64,000 bases of DNA, from positions 186,001-250,000 of the forward strand of contig NZ_CACSJP010000001.1 in NCBI RefSeq assembly GCF_902706095.1, in the 5' to 3' direction. A program made the position numbers and the translations under genes. Shown in pieces: positions 9,142-16,897 of this stretch; positions within the stretch are counted from its first letter, which is position 1; each line of letters starts with the position of its first letter. Source of the DNA: Rhizobium sp. 18065 (GTDB lineage: Bacteria; Pseudomonadota; Alphaproteobacteria; Rhizobiales; Rhizobiaceae). Under the pieces are notes generated by a model, which was not told the origin of the DNA, ran no database searches, and was given only the letters and a program-made list of their open reading frames with translations.

Positions 9142-10533
9142 ATGGCCCCCTTCCAGTACATAGAACGCCCGACTCACTTCAGCACCAAGGGCGGCAAGAC
9201 GCTGCCGATCTTCGCGGTCACGCCGGCCCATGTCGAGACCGGCACGCTTGAGCCGCTCGCCCTCGACTGGGCGAAGAAGGCCGGTTTCAAGGCCGAGGCA
9301 GGTGCCCTGCTGCTGATCCCGACGGAAGAGGGCCATCTCGGTGGTGCGCTCTTCGGTCTGGGCGCCAATCCGTCCGAAAGCCCGTTTCTCACCGGCAAGC
9401 TCGCCCGCACGCTGCCTGCCGGCGAATGGCACATTGAAACAGCACCGCTGACCGCCAACCGTCTGCTGCTCGGCTATGGTCTCGGCGCCTACAGCTTCGA
9501 TCGCTATCGCTCCGAGCGCCCGACCGAGCCGAAGCTGCTCATCCCCCAGGACGCCGATGCCGCCGACATCAAGCGCCAGTTGGCCGGCGTCTATCTCGCC
9601 CGCGACCTGATCAATACGCCCGCCAACGACATGAGCCCGGCCGATATCGAAGCTGCTGTCCGCCGTCTCGCCGAGCACTACAAGGCTGAGGTCACGGTTA
9701 CCACCGGCGACGAACTTCTGGAGAAGAACTTCCCGCTGATCCATGCGGTCGGCCGCGCCTCGACGGTCGCGCCGCGCCTGATCGAGATGCGCTGGGGCAA
9801 GAAGGGTCATCGCAAGCTGACCCTGGTCGGCAAGGGCGTCAGCTTCGACACCGGCGGCCTCGACATCAAGCCGTCTTCCTCGATGCTGCTGATGAAGAAG
9901 GACATGGGTGGTGCCGCCAACGTTCTCGGCCTTGCCCTGATGATCATGGACGCCAAGCTGAAGATCGACCTGACGGTGATCATTCCGTCGGTCGAGAATT
10001 CCATCGCCGGCAATGCCTTCCGTCCGGGCGACGTCTATAAGAGCCGCAAGGGCCTGACCGTGCAGATCGACAACACAGATGCGGAAGGCCGCCTGATTCT
10101 TGCCGACGCGCTGGCCTATGCCGATGCCGAAAATCCCGATCTGCTCATCGATATGGCAACGCTGACCGGTGCCGCCCGTGTCGCACTCGGCCCGGATCTG
10201 CCGCCTTTCTTCACCGATGACGAAGACCTCGCCGACGATCTCGCCGATGCCAGCCTCGAGGTCGATGATCCCCTGTGGCGCCTGCCGCTGCACAAGGGCT
10301 ACGAGCGCATGCTCAAGGCCCAGATCGCCGATCTGACCAATGCACCGGCCGGCGGCATGGCCGGCGCGATCACCGCGGCCCTCTTCCTCAAGCGCTTCGT
10401 TTCAAAGGAGCGCACCTGGCTGCATCTCGATATATTCGGCTGGTCGCAGAGCGAACGTCCGCATTCGCCGGTCGGCGGCGAGGCGCAGGGCATCCGCGCA
10501 CTGTATCGTTATCTGCAGACCGGCTGGAAATAG
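9142..10533 (+). CDS. Leucyl aminopeptidase family protein (M17)
   Basis: A 463-residue M17 metallopeptidase. The C-terminal catalytic domain shows G-K-G-V-S-F-D-T-G-G, the K-x-D-M-G-G-A segment and the diagnostic N-T-D-A-E-G-R-L. These provide the lysine, aspartate and glutamate ligands for two divalent metal ions. The enzyme removes N-terminal residues such as leucine from peptides in the cytosol. The N-terminal 150 residues are less conserved and typical of the rhizobial PepB-like branch. The ATG at 9142 is preferred to a GTG at 9100. The gene is followed in the same direction by a MarR regulator and an NlpC/P60 hydrolase with gaps of 78 and 31 bases, suggesting one peptide or cell-wall turnover operon. 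Confidence 0.92.
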   Translation: MAPFQYIERPTHFSTKGGKTLPIFAVTPAHVETGTLEPLALDWAKKAGFKAEAGALLLIPTEEGHLGGALFGLGANPSESPFLTGKLARTLPAGEWHIETAPLTANRLLLGYGLGAYSFDRYRSERPTEPKLLIPQDADAADIKRQLAGVYLARDLINTPANDMSPADIEAAVRRLAEHYKAEVTVTTGDELLEKNFPLIHAVGRASTVAPRLIEMRWGKKGHRKLTLVGKGVSFDTGGLDIKPSSSMLLMKKDMGGAANVLGLALMIMDAKLKIDLTVIIPSVENSIAGNAFRPGDVYKSRKGLTVQIDNTDAEGRLILADALAYADAENPDLLIDMATLTGAARVALGPDLPPFFTDDEDLADDLADASLEVDDPLWRLPLHKGYERMLKAQIADLTNAPAGGMAGAITAALFLKRFVSKERTWLHLDIFGWSQSERPHSPVGGEAQGIRALYRYLQTGWK

Positions 10534-10611
10534 CCGCACCGTTGCGGGCCTCTTGCATCGGCAGCCTGTTTGCCGGAAAGATGCCCGCAATGACCATTTC
10601 GGAACCCGGCC

Positions 10612-10974
10612 ATGAGCCTTGAACTGACCGCAACCCAGGCGCTTGGCCTCTGGCACCGGGTAACACTGCAGCAGGTCCGCGCGGACGGGCCGGATCTGAC
10701 CATGCGCCAACTGGCCATCCTGCTCGAGATCTATCTCGTTCCGCCGCCGCATACCGTGCGCGGACTTGCGGCAACCCTCGACGTGACCAAGCCGGTCGTT
10801 ACCCGGGCGCTGGACACACTGGGCGAAATGGGACTGGTCGATCGCGTCCGCGACGAACTTGACCGGCGCAGCGTGGTGGTCAAGCGCACCGTTGGCGGCG
10901 CGTTGTTTCTGGAAAAATTCGGCGACCGGGTCATTGCCCAGGCTCGGTCCCTTGGGACCCGCGCACCCGAGTGA
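10612..10974 (+). CDS. Small MarR-type transcriptional regulator
   Basis: A 120-residue protein with a winged-helix core: helix L-T-M-R-Q-L-A-I-L-L-E-I-Y, a helix-turn-helix around V-R-G-L-A-A-T-L-D-V-T-K-P-V-V-T-R-A-L, and a wing containing D-R-R-S-V-V-V. These are the MarR pattern, in a compact version lacking long dimerisation helices. It probably regulates genes in response to a small ligand. It sits between the aminopeptidase and NlpC/P60 genes and may control that operon or simply travel with it. A GGA purine run just before 10612 serves as a weak ribosome site. Confidence 0.82.
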   Translation: MSLELTATQALGLWHRVTLQQVRADGPDLTMRQLAILLEIYLVPPPHTVRGLAATLDVTKPVVTRALDTLGEMGLVDRVRDELDRRSVVVKRTVGGALFLEKFGDRVIAQARSLGTRAPE

Positions 10975-11005
10975 TGGGCAATAAACATATTGATGGACAA
11001 CTGAC

Positions 11006-11863
11006 ATGATGCTCGACCGCCGGCTCAACGCCTACCGACCCGATCTTGCCGAATCAGCCTTGCAGGGCAAAGTGGAAGCTGTGCGGTTCACCGATGGCGA
11101 ACCCGCCATGGTCGGTCAGCCGGTCGTCGACCTGCGCCCACGGCCTGATCTGGGCTCCGGTATCGACACCCAGCTCCTGCTCGGCGAAACGGTTCGCGTT
11201 CTGGATCGCGCCGACGGTTGGGCCTGGATCAAGGCCGATGCCGATGGTTATGTCGGTTATCTGCCGGAGGTAAGCATTGGCCGTGTGACGGCCCCGACCC
11301 ATGTTGTGCTCACCCCGCGCACCTTCGTCTATTCCGGTCAAGATCTCCGATTTCCGGTGAAGGCCGCGCTGTCCATGGGCAGCACTATCACTGCGGTTGG
11401 TGAAGCCGAGACGCGCGGCACGCGCTATCTGCTGCTCGCCGATGGAGGTGCCCTTGTCGCCAATCACTGCGGCCCGGTCGGCATACCTGTCGCAACCGAC
11501 TACGTCGCCGTGGTCGCCCGTTTTATCGAGACCCCTTATCTCTGGGGTGGAAAGTCCGGCTTCGGCATCGATTGCTCGGGTCTCGTGCAACTGGCCCTGC
11601 GCATGACCGGCCGAGCTGCCCCGCGTGACAGCGACATGCAGGCATCAGGCCTCGGCGAGCCGATTGGCCGCGAACAACTCCAGCGCGGCGATCTCGTCTT
11701 CTGGAAGGGTCATGTGGCGGTCATGGAGGATGCCCAGATGATGATCCACGCCAATGGCCATACCATGACGGTGGCGCGCGAGGGTCTGGACGACGCCATC
11801 GAGCGCATCGGCTGGTTGTATGACGCACCGACAGGTTATCGCCGCCCCATCGCTGAAACGTGA
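11006..11863 (+). CDS. NlpC/P60 cell-wall hydrolase with SH3-like domains
   Basis: A 285-residue protein. Residues about 45-85 form an SH3b-like segment (L-L-L-G-E-T-V-R-V-L-D...W-A-W-I-K), with a second SH3-like stretch after it. The C-terminal NlpC/P60 domain has the catalytic Cys in G-I-D-C-S-G-L-V-Q, a first His in K-G-H-V-A-V-M and a polar third residue in I-H-A-N-G-H. Such enzymes cleave D-gamma-glutamyl-diaminopimelate bonds in peptidoglycan peptides. No signal peptide is visible, so it may act on recycled muropeptides in the cytosol, as do other NlpC/P60 enzymes paired with an M17 peptidase. ATGs at 11006 and 11009 are both possible starts. Confidence 0.9.
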   Translation: MMLDRRLNAYRPDLAESALQGKVEAVRFTDGEPAMVGQPVVDLRPRPDLGSGIDTQLLLGETVRVLDRADGWAWIKADADGYVGYLPEVSIGRVTAPTHVVLTPRTFVYSGQDLRFPVKAALSMGSTITAVGEAETRGTRYLLLADGGALVANHCGPVGIPVATDYVAVVARFIETPYLWGGKSGFGIDCSGLVQLALRMTGRAAPRDSDMQASGLGEPIGREQLQRGDLVFWKGHVAVMEDAQMMIHANGHTMTVAREGLDDAIERIGWLYDAPTGYRRPIAET

Positions 11864-11937
11864 TGCGGCGCACTCTTGGTGCGGGATGGCCGATTTCTTA
11901 TATCGGAATCATGAAGCCCGCATCGGAACCATTCCCC

Positions 11938-12330
11938 ATGATCCAGTCGAATTCAGCCCTCCCGGTCCCACGCCGCATCGCGGCTGCGAGAATGGCAAGG
12001 TTTGCGAGCGCACTTGGGTTGATTTTGTTGACGCTCTCGCCGGCTGCATCCTTTGCCGCCGGCAGCGGCGTCGAATGGCAGAAGGCCGGCCAGGACGCAT
12101 TCACCAACCTGCCGGGGGTCAAGCCGCAGGACCCGCAACTGTTTGGCGATGGCTACAGATGCGAGACCTTCACCGCTGCGCCAAGGCGCATCGATGCGCG
12201 CGAGCTTCGAAACAGCCTGCCGCGAACCATCTATCGCTGCGAAAAGAACGGCATCATCTATCAGGGCACCCAGCCGCCGACCTCTGGCCGCGGCTGGTAT
12301 CCGGGGGTCAATCCGCGCAATCTGGATTGA
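11938..12330 (+). CDS. Hypothetical secreted protein
   Basis: About 130 residues. A basic N-terminus is followed by a hydrophobic stretch (A-L-G-L-I-L-L-T-L-S-P-A-A-S-F-A-A), a signal peptide with cleavage near residue 45 of this start. The mature part is about 85 residues with two cysteines (Y-R-C-E-T-F and Y-R-C-E-K-N-G) that probably form a disulphide. It ends Y-P-G-V-N-P-R-N-L-D. No family recognised. The start could also be 11911 or 11992; 11938 gives an acceptable n-region. The gene follows the NlpC/P60 gene by 74 bases. Confidence 0.55.
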   Translation: MIQSNSALPVPRRIAAARMARFASALGLILLTLSPAASFAAGSGVEWQKAGQDAFTNLPGVKPQDPQLFGDGYRCETFTAAPRRIDARELRNSLPRTIYRCEKNGIIYQGTQPPTSGRGWYPGVNPRNLD

Positions 12331-12344
12331 GTGCAGCCGCCTAG

Positions 12345-12560
12345 TTATTCGTCTTCGCCGATCAGGCCGTCGAATACTTCGAGCAGCGCTTCGCTGATCG
12401 CGGCACCGAGCGCATGGCCCGCGTCGCGGATCGCGTCTTCGTTCATGTCACGGGAGGCAAGCGCCAGTGCCGAGCCTTCCTGGCTGACGATTTCCTTCGC
12501 CCGTTCGATCGCCCAGAGGGCAAAATCGCTGCGCGATTCGATAGCGACTGTTTCATCCAT
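12345..12560 (-). CDS. Small acidic hypothetical protein
   Basis: A 71-residue, strongly acidic, predicted all-helical protein beginning MDETVAIESRSDFALWAIE and ending G-L-I-G-E-D-E. It has no signal peptide, membrane segment or cysteine. The ribosome site GAGAGG lies about nine bases upstream of the ATG on the minus strand. Codon use matches the neighbours, supporting a real gene. It converges on the secreted-protein gene, leaving 14 bases between the stops. Function unknown. Confidence 0.6.
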   Translation of the reverse strand: MDETVAIESRSDFALWAIERAKEIVSQEGSALALASRDMNEDAIRDAGHALGAAISEALLEVFDGLIGEDE

Positions 12561-12658
12561 TGCGGGTTTCCTCTCAGGATTGGCAAGCCTTGTTGGCCAG
12601 CGTGCTCATGCTATTGCGCGGCGGTTGCCGGTGCGGCTTGAGACTGGAATAAAGCCAT

Positions 12659-12687
12659 AAAAAAAGCCCGGCGAACCGGGCTTTTTT
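12659..12687 (-). terminator. Terminator downstream of tRNA-Leu
   Basis: GCCCGG and CCGGGC arms (12666-12681) enclose a four-base loop and are flanked by A-run and T-run on both sides. On the minus strand it follows the tRNA-Leu gene by about 45 bases and is followed by seven Ts. Confidence 0.88.
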
Positions 12688-12730
12688 AGGTTCATATCCA
12701 AAGGCCAAAGCCTTGGTATGAATAGGAATT

Positions 12731-12817
12731 TGGTGCCCAGAAGAGGACTCGAACCTCCACACCCTTTCGAGTACCAGCACCTGAAGCTGGCGCGTCTACC
12801 AATTCCGCCATCTGGGC
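12731..12817 (-). tRNA. tRNA-Leu (anticodon CAG)
   Basis: On the minus strand a seven-base acceptor arm GCCCAGA pairs with TCTGGGC, followed by discriminator A and an encoded CCA. The anticodon stem CCAGC/GCTGG holds the loop TTCAGGT, giving anticodon CAG, which reads CUG codons. A long variable arm and a T-loop GGTTCGAGTCC are present, as expected for a class II tRNA. The length is 87 bases including CCA. Confidence 0.97.
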
Positions 12818-13082
12818 GACGAGGAGCCATGTAAAGCGACAGACTCCCCCTGTCAATCGGCTTTTTGAAGTTTTCATGTCGAAGCCGCATATACATTCTT
12901 CATCAGGTTGGCCGCATCGCGTTTTAAGCCCGGTTTTGCTGACCTTTCAGACACATGCTCGCGGCGAACCTGTTAACAACGCCGTGAAAAAGCCGTGATC
13001 GAAACGCTGACTATTCGTCAGGCTGCCGTCCGTTTGCGTCGGGCAGGGCAGCAAATTGATGTCGAAGACAGGAAAATCGACG

Positions 13083-13589
13083 ATGAGAAAGAGAACCGCA
13101 ATTCTGGCGCTGGCGATGATCGCGGTCGAGAGCCTGGCCGCGGTGGCCCAGGCCGCCACGATCATGCCCGCTTCGCCCGTCTCGCGCGCCCAGCCTGCTG
13201 ATGCACGGACGTCAACCGATATCCAGACAGTGGACATGGTCTGCGACTTCAACGGTTGTTACGAAACCTGGGATCGCCCGCCGCCGGGCTATCGCCGCCC
13301 GCCACCGCCGCCGCCGGGTTATGGAAGGCCTCCGGTCTATGTCGAGCCGGGTTATGGCCGTCCACCACCGCCGCCACCGGGTTATGGCCGCCCTCCGATC
13401 TACGGTCGTCCTCCGGTTTATGTTCAGCCAGGTTATCGCCCGCCGCCGCCGGTCTATGCGAGGCCAGGCCGCAGCTGGGACCGCCATATCGACTGGTGCC
13501 TTGACCGGTATCGCTCCTACAATCCGAGGACGAACCAGTTTCTGTCGTCCTCGGGCTACTTCAAGACCTGTCGCTCGCCCTTCGGCTGA
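13083..13589 (+). CDS. BA14K-like secreted protein with Pro/Gly/Tyr repeats
   Basis: A 168-residue exported protein. Residues 1-27 are a signal peptide (MRKRTAILALAMIAVESLA...). The middle, about residues 65-130, is a low-complexity segment of P-P-P-P-P-P-G-Y-G-R-P and P-V-Y-V-x-P-G-Y blocks. The C-terminal 35 residues match the BA14K family signature, H-x-x-W-C-L-D-R-Y-R-S-Y-N-P ending in C-R-S-P-F. BA14K is an immunoreactive lectin-like protein of Brucella; relatives occur across Rhizobiales as periplasmic or outer-membrane proteins. The ATG at 13083 has AGGAAA ten bases upstream. An UUCG-loop terminator follows. Confidence 0.88.
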   Translation: MRKRTAILALAMIAVESLAAVAQAATIMPASPVSRAQPADARTSTDIQTVDMVCDFNGCYETWDRPPPGYRRPPPPPPGYGRPPVYVEPGYGRPPPPPPGYGRPPIYGRPPVYVQPGYRPPPPVYARPGRSWDRHIDWCLDRYRSYNPRTNQFLSSSGYFKTCRSPFG

Positions 13590-13616
13590 GCCACGTTCGA
13601 CACAGGCAAGAATGCA

Positions 13617-13645
13617 GAAAAGGCGGTCTTCGGGCCGCCTTTTCT
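13617..13645 (+). terminator. Rho-independent terminator with TTCG loop
   Basis: GGCGGTC pairs with GGCCGCC (one wobble) around a TTCG tetraloop, with AAAA before and TTTT after. It lies between the BA14K-like gene and the convergent SelW-like gene and could serve both. Confidence 0.9.
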
Positions 13646-13654
13646 GATGATTGC

Positions 13655-13978
13655 TCAGGTGTCGAGACCGCTGTTGCGCTCCGGGTCGATCCGGTCGACA
13701 TGGCCGAGATCGCGTTCCGGGTCGATTGCGTCGCGCACCCGCTGTTTCAGCTCTTTCGGTCCGGGAAAGCCGCCATCGCGCTTGCGCTCCCATAGCAGTT
13801 CCCCGTTCAGCCGGATCTCGAAAATACCGCCGGTACCGGGGATCAGCGCCACCTCGCCGAGATCGGCCGCAAACGTCTGCAACAGTTCCTGCGCCATCCA
13901 GCCGCTGCGCAGCAGCCAGTTGCACTGGGTGCAGTAGGTGATCGAGATCCTCGGTCTGTCCTTCGTCTCAGCTGTCAT
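13655..13978 (-). CDS. SelT/SelW/SelH (Rdx) family redox protein
   Basis: A 107-residue protein with the thioredoxin-like Rdx signature Y-C-T-Q-C-N-W near residues 15-21, where C-x-x-C replaces the C-x-x-U of selenoprotein W. It continues with a family-typical G-x-F-E-I-x-x-N-G and ends K-R-D-G-G-F-P-G-P-K-E-L-K-Q. Such proteins are presumed thiol oxidoreductases in the cytosol; the substrate is not known. The last 20 residues are a family-atypical polar tail (D-P-E-R-D-L-G-H-V-D-R-I-D-P-E-R). No selenocysteine signal was seen. Confidence 0.88.
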   Translation of the reverse strand: MTAETKDRPRISITYCTQCNWLLRSGWMAQELLQTFAADLGEVALIPGTGGIFEIRLNGELLWERKRDGGFPGPKELKQRVRDAIDPERDLGHVDRIDPERNSGLDT

Positions 13979-14100
13979 CTTTTGTCCCCGACATCACGGA
14001 TAAGTTAACTGGATCACTCTTCTTTTGATCTGCGGCCAATTGCCACTCTGGCATTGTTCCGCCAAGAGGCAATCGATCATTTTTTACAAGGAGTTCATCG

Positions 14101-14544
14101 ATGTCTTCCACCGAAACCGACCGCCTCATCGTCCCGGCAGTCGCGCCGCTTTATCGCTCGACACACGAGATCGTCGAAACCGTTCTGCGCGTCGTCGCCG
14201 GCGTCTGCCTCGCCATCCATGGCAGCGGCAAGATCGCCGATCCTTTCGGCGCCGTCCAGATGGTCGAAGGTCTCGGCTTCTATCCCGGCGTCTTCTGGTC
14301 TCCACTGCTGGCCGCCAGCGAATTTTTCGGCGGTATCCTGCTTGCGCTTGGCCTCTTCACCCGTGTGGCAGCCCTCGCGACCACCATCATCCTCCTGGTT
14401 ACCGTCTATTTCCACTGGGTCACCATGAGCCAGGGTTTCTCGGGCGCCGAAAAGTCGATCATCTGGGCGGCCATCACGCTGTTTTTCGCCAGCCGTGGCG
14501 GCAATGCCCATTCCATCGACGCCCGCCTGAAAAAGACTTTCTGA
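14101..14544 (+). CDS. DoxX family membrane protein
   Basis: A 147-residue integral membrane protein with four predicted helices, including V-L-R-V-V-A-G-V-C-L-A-I-H-G, F-F-G-G-I-L-L-A-L-G-L-F and A-L-A-T-T-I-I-L-L-V-T-V-Y. The H-G-x-x-K motif after the first helix is typical of DoxX. Members of this family are inner-membrane proteins linked to redox or detoxification complexes; a specific substrate cannot be assigned. A good AAGGAG sits nine bases before the ATG. It is transcribed away from the SelW-like gene. Confidence 0.87.
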   Translation: MSSTETDRLIVPAVAPLYRSTHEIVETVLRVVAGVCLAIHGSGKIADPFGAVQMVEGLGFYPGVFWSPLLAASEFFGGILLALGLFTRVAALATTIILLVTVYFHWVTMSQGFSGAEKSIIWAAITLFFASRGGNAHSIDARLKKTF

Positions 14545-14657
14545 GCGCTGAAAGCACGTCGATCGAGAAAGCGGGGCGCGGCGTGGGTCGCGCCCTTGCG
14601 GCGAAACATCTGCCATGCTTTCGTGGCCGCTCCTGATGATTCACAGCAACGGATCCC

Positions 14658-15359
14658 ATGCGCGTCGCCATCGTTGAAAACATGAAGGTCTCCTATCCCG
14701 GTCAGGTCGGTCATGCGCTGGCCGACGCCGGTGCGGAGATCACGGTCATCCCCGCCTATGCCGGCGCTCCGCTGCCGACGATTGATGACTACGAGGCGCT
14801 GGTGGTGCTCGGCGGCGAGCAGAACGCCCGCGATGACCGGAAACATCCCTATCTGGCGGATCTTTCTACCCTGATGCGTGCCTATGGCGACGCCGGCAAG
14901 GCCGTGCTCGGCATCTGTCTCGGCAGCCAGTTGCTCGCCCGTGCCTATGGCAGCGACAACCTGATCGGGGCCGCGCCGGAATTTGGCTGGCGCGTGATCG
15001 AAAAGACCGACCACGGCAAGGCCGATCCGGTCTTCGCCGCGCTCTCCGACAGTTTCCTGTCGTTCCAGTGGCACGACGATACGTTCACCTTGCCGGCAGG
15101 CGCCGTGCATCTCGCCGAAAACACCAGCGCACGCCACCAGGCATTTCGCCTCGGTCGCGCGGCCTATGGCTTCCAGTTCCATTTCGAGGCCGACCGCCAG
15201 GTCGTGTCCGACTGGAAATCGGCCTTTCCTGATGTCATCGAGCGCAAGGAGCCGGGCTGGCTGGAGCGCCATCCCGCCCTGGCCGAAACCCAGGGCATCG
15301 CCTCGGACGAGGCCGGTCTCGCCATTGCCCGCGCCTGGGTCGCCCAGATCCGATCCTGA
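14658..15359 (+). CDS. Class I glutamine amidotransferase-like protein
   Basis: A 233-residue stand-alone GATase1 domain. The nucleophile elbow is G-I-C-L-G-S-Q (Cys near residue 92). The His-Glu pair lies in F-Q-F-H-F-E near residues 172-178, and the oxyanion segment is V-L-G-G-E-Q-N. It resembles the GMP-synthase-like amidotransferases (YfeJ type), which hydrolyse glutamine or related gamma-glutamyl compounds. No synthetase partner is next to it, so the acceptor is unknown. It follows the DoxX gene by 113 bases. Confidence 0.88.
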   Translation: MRVAIVENMKVSYPGQVGHALADAGAEITVIPAYAGAPLPTIDDYEALVVLGGEQNARDDRKHPYLADLSTLMRAYGDAGKAVLGICLGSQLLARAYGSDNLIGAAPEFGWRVIEKTDHGKADPVFAALSDSFLSFQWHDDTFTLPAGAVHLAENTSARHQAFRLGRAAYGFQFHFEADRQVVSDWKSAFPDVIERKEPGWLERHPALAETQGIASDEAGLAIARAWVAQIRS

Positions 15360-15529
15360 TCTGACGCCAGCTGCTTTCACCACCCTGCGGCGGCAGGACA
15401 CATCTGGTCGCACCACTCTTGTGGCTCGTCTCTTGCGAGTTGGCCGGCCCCATGCTTTATCCTCTCTGAACAAGACCTTGGGACCCCGGTTTCGGGAGGG
15501 TCGGCATTCAAAACCTCGGGGAGGGGGCA

Positions 15530-16846
15530 ATGAACGCAATCTGGCGGCGCATCGGCGCAATCGGCTTGATTATCTTTTCCGTCTGGTCTGCGCCGCTGGC
15601 TGCCGCCGAGCGGCCCGGTGCCGATGCGGTGATCCATGACTGGTATCGCCTGGTGCTCGAGCTGGTGCGCCACACGGCGACCTATTCGCCGCCCGTCGCC
15701 AGCCGCGCCTTCGCCTATCTCGGCATCATTGCCCATGAAGCGACCGCATCGGGCGATCCCGCGCGGCGTTCGCTGGCCGGCCAGTTGAACGGGCTTTCGC
15801 CGCTTGACGGCCGTGATCCCGCAAAGACCTATGACGAGGCGGTGGTGATCAACGCGGCGCTGGCCGATGCGGTCGGCCAACTGTTTTCCAACACCGGCCC
15901 GACCGGCCAGCGTGTGCTGTCGCGCATGCAGGCGAAGATGGCGGCACGGGTGGCCGACGGCCTTGCGCCGGACATTGCGTCGCGCAGCGAAGATTATGGT
16001 CGCGGCGTCGTCGCCCATGTTTTGGACTGGTCGAAGGACGATGGCGGCGCCACGGTCGAGAACATGGGCTTTCCGGTCGAGTTCGCGCTCAACAAGGGGC
16101 CTGGCAACTGGGTGCCGACGAGCCTGGTCAACCAGCAGCAGAAACCGCTCCTGCCCAAATGGGGCGACAACCGGCCTTTCGCCATGCCTGAGGGCAAGAG
16201 CTGTGGCCTGCCGCCGCCGCCCGCCTATAGCGAAGACAAGGGCTCCGCCTTCTACACCGAAGCCCTCGAAGTGCATGACGTGGTCAAGTCGATCACGCCG
16301 GAACAGCGGGCGGTTGCCCGCTTCTGGTCCGATGATCCGATGCTCTCGCCAACCCCACCCGGTCACTGGATCTCGATCGCCCTGCATGTGCTCGACGAGC
16401 GCAAGGCACCTGCCGCCGACCGCGCCGACCTGCTTGCCCGCCTCGGCGTGACGCTTGCCGACGCCTTCATCGGCTGCTGGAACAGCAAGTTCGAATACGA
16501 CCTGCTGCGGCCGATCACCTATATCAAGCGTGTCATCGATCCGAAATGGGAGGCGCTGCTGATCACGCCGCCGTTTCCGGAATATCCGAGCGGCCACTCC
16601 ACCCAGTCGGGTGCGGCTGCCGCGGTGCTGACCGCCTTCTTCGGCGACGATGTCGCCTTTGTCGATTCGACCCATGAAAAGGACGGCCTGCCAAACCGCA
16701 GTTTCCCGAATTTCTGGGCAGCTGCCGAAGAGGCCGGCATTTCGCGCCTCTATGGCGGCATCCATTTCCGCGCCGCGATCGAGCGCGGTCTCGATCAGGG
16801 CCGCTGCATCGGCGATCACGCCGTCGCACTCGTGACCCGCAATTGA
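15530..16846 (+). CDS. Secreted vanadium-dependent haloperoxidase-like protein
   Basis: A 438-residue protein with a signal peptide (residues 1-26, ending P-L-A-A-A). The C-terminal third carries the vanadate-binding signature: K-x6-R-P (K-F-E-Y-D-L-L-R-P), P-S-G-H-S, and S-R-L-Y-G-G-I-H, i.e. S-R-x5-H. The Asp usually four residues after that His is Ala here (H-F-R-A-A). Vanadium haloperoxidases use peroxide to oxidise halides; relatives in the PAP2 superfamily are acid phosphatases, so activity cannot be told from sequence. Export to the periplasm is expected. The next gene starts about 50 bases downstream and encodes another secreted protein, suggesting an operon. Confidence 0.87.
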   Translation: MNAIWRRIGAIGLIIFSVWSAPLAAAERPGADAVIHDWYRLVLELVRHTATYSPPVASRAFAYLGIIAHEATASGDPARRSLAGQLNGLSPLDGRDPAKTYDEAVVINAALADAVGQLFSNTGPTGQRVLSRMQAKMAARVADGLAPDIASRSEDYGRGVVAHVLDWSKDDGGATVENMGFPVEFALNKGPGNWVPTSLVNQQQKPLLPKWGDNRPFAMPEGKSCGLPPPPAYSEDKGSAFYTEALEVHDVVKSITPEQRAVARFWSDDPMLSPTPPGHWISIALHVLDERKAPAADRADLLARLGVTLADAFIGCWNSKFEYDLLRPITYIKRVIDPKWEALLITPPFPEYPSGHSTQSGAAAAVLTAFFGDDVAFVDSTHEKDGLPNRSFPNFWAAAEEAGISRLYGGIHFRAAIERGLDQGRCIGDHAVALVTRN

Positions 16847-16897
16847 CCCGCCGTGATCCGCATTGACCCGAAAGCAAGAGGCGCGCAACAAGTGACC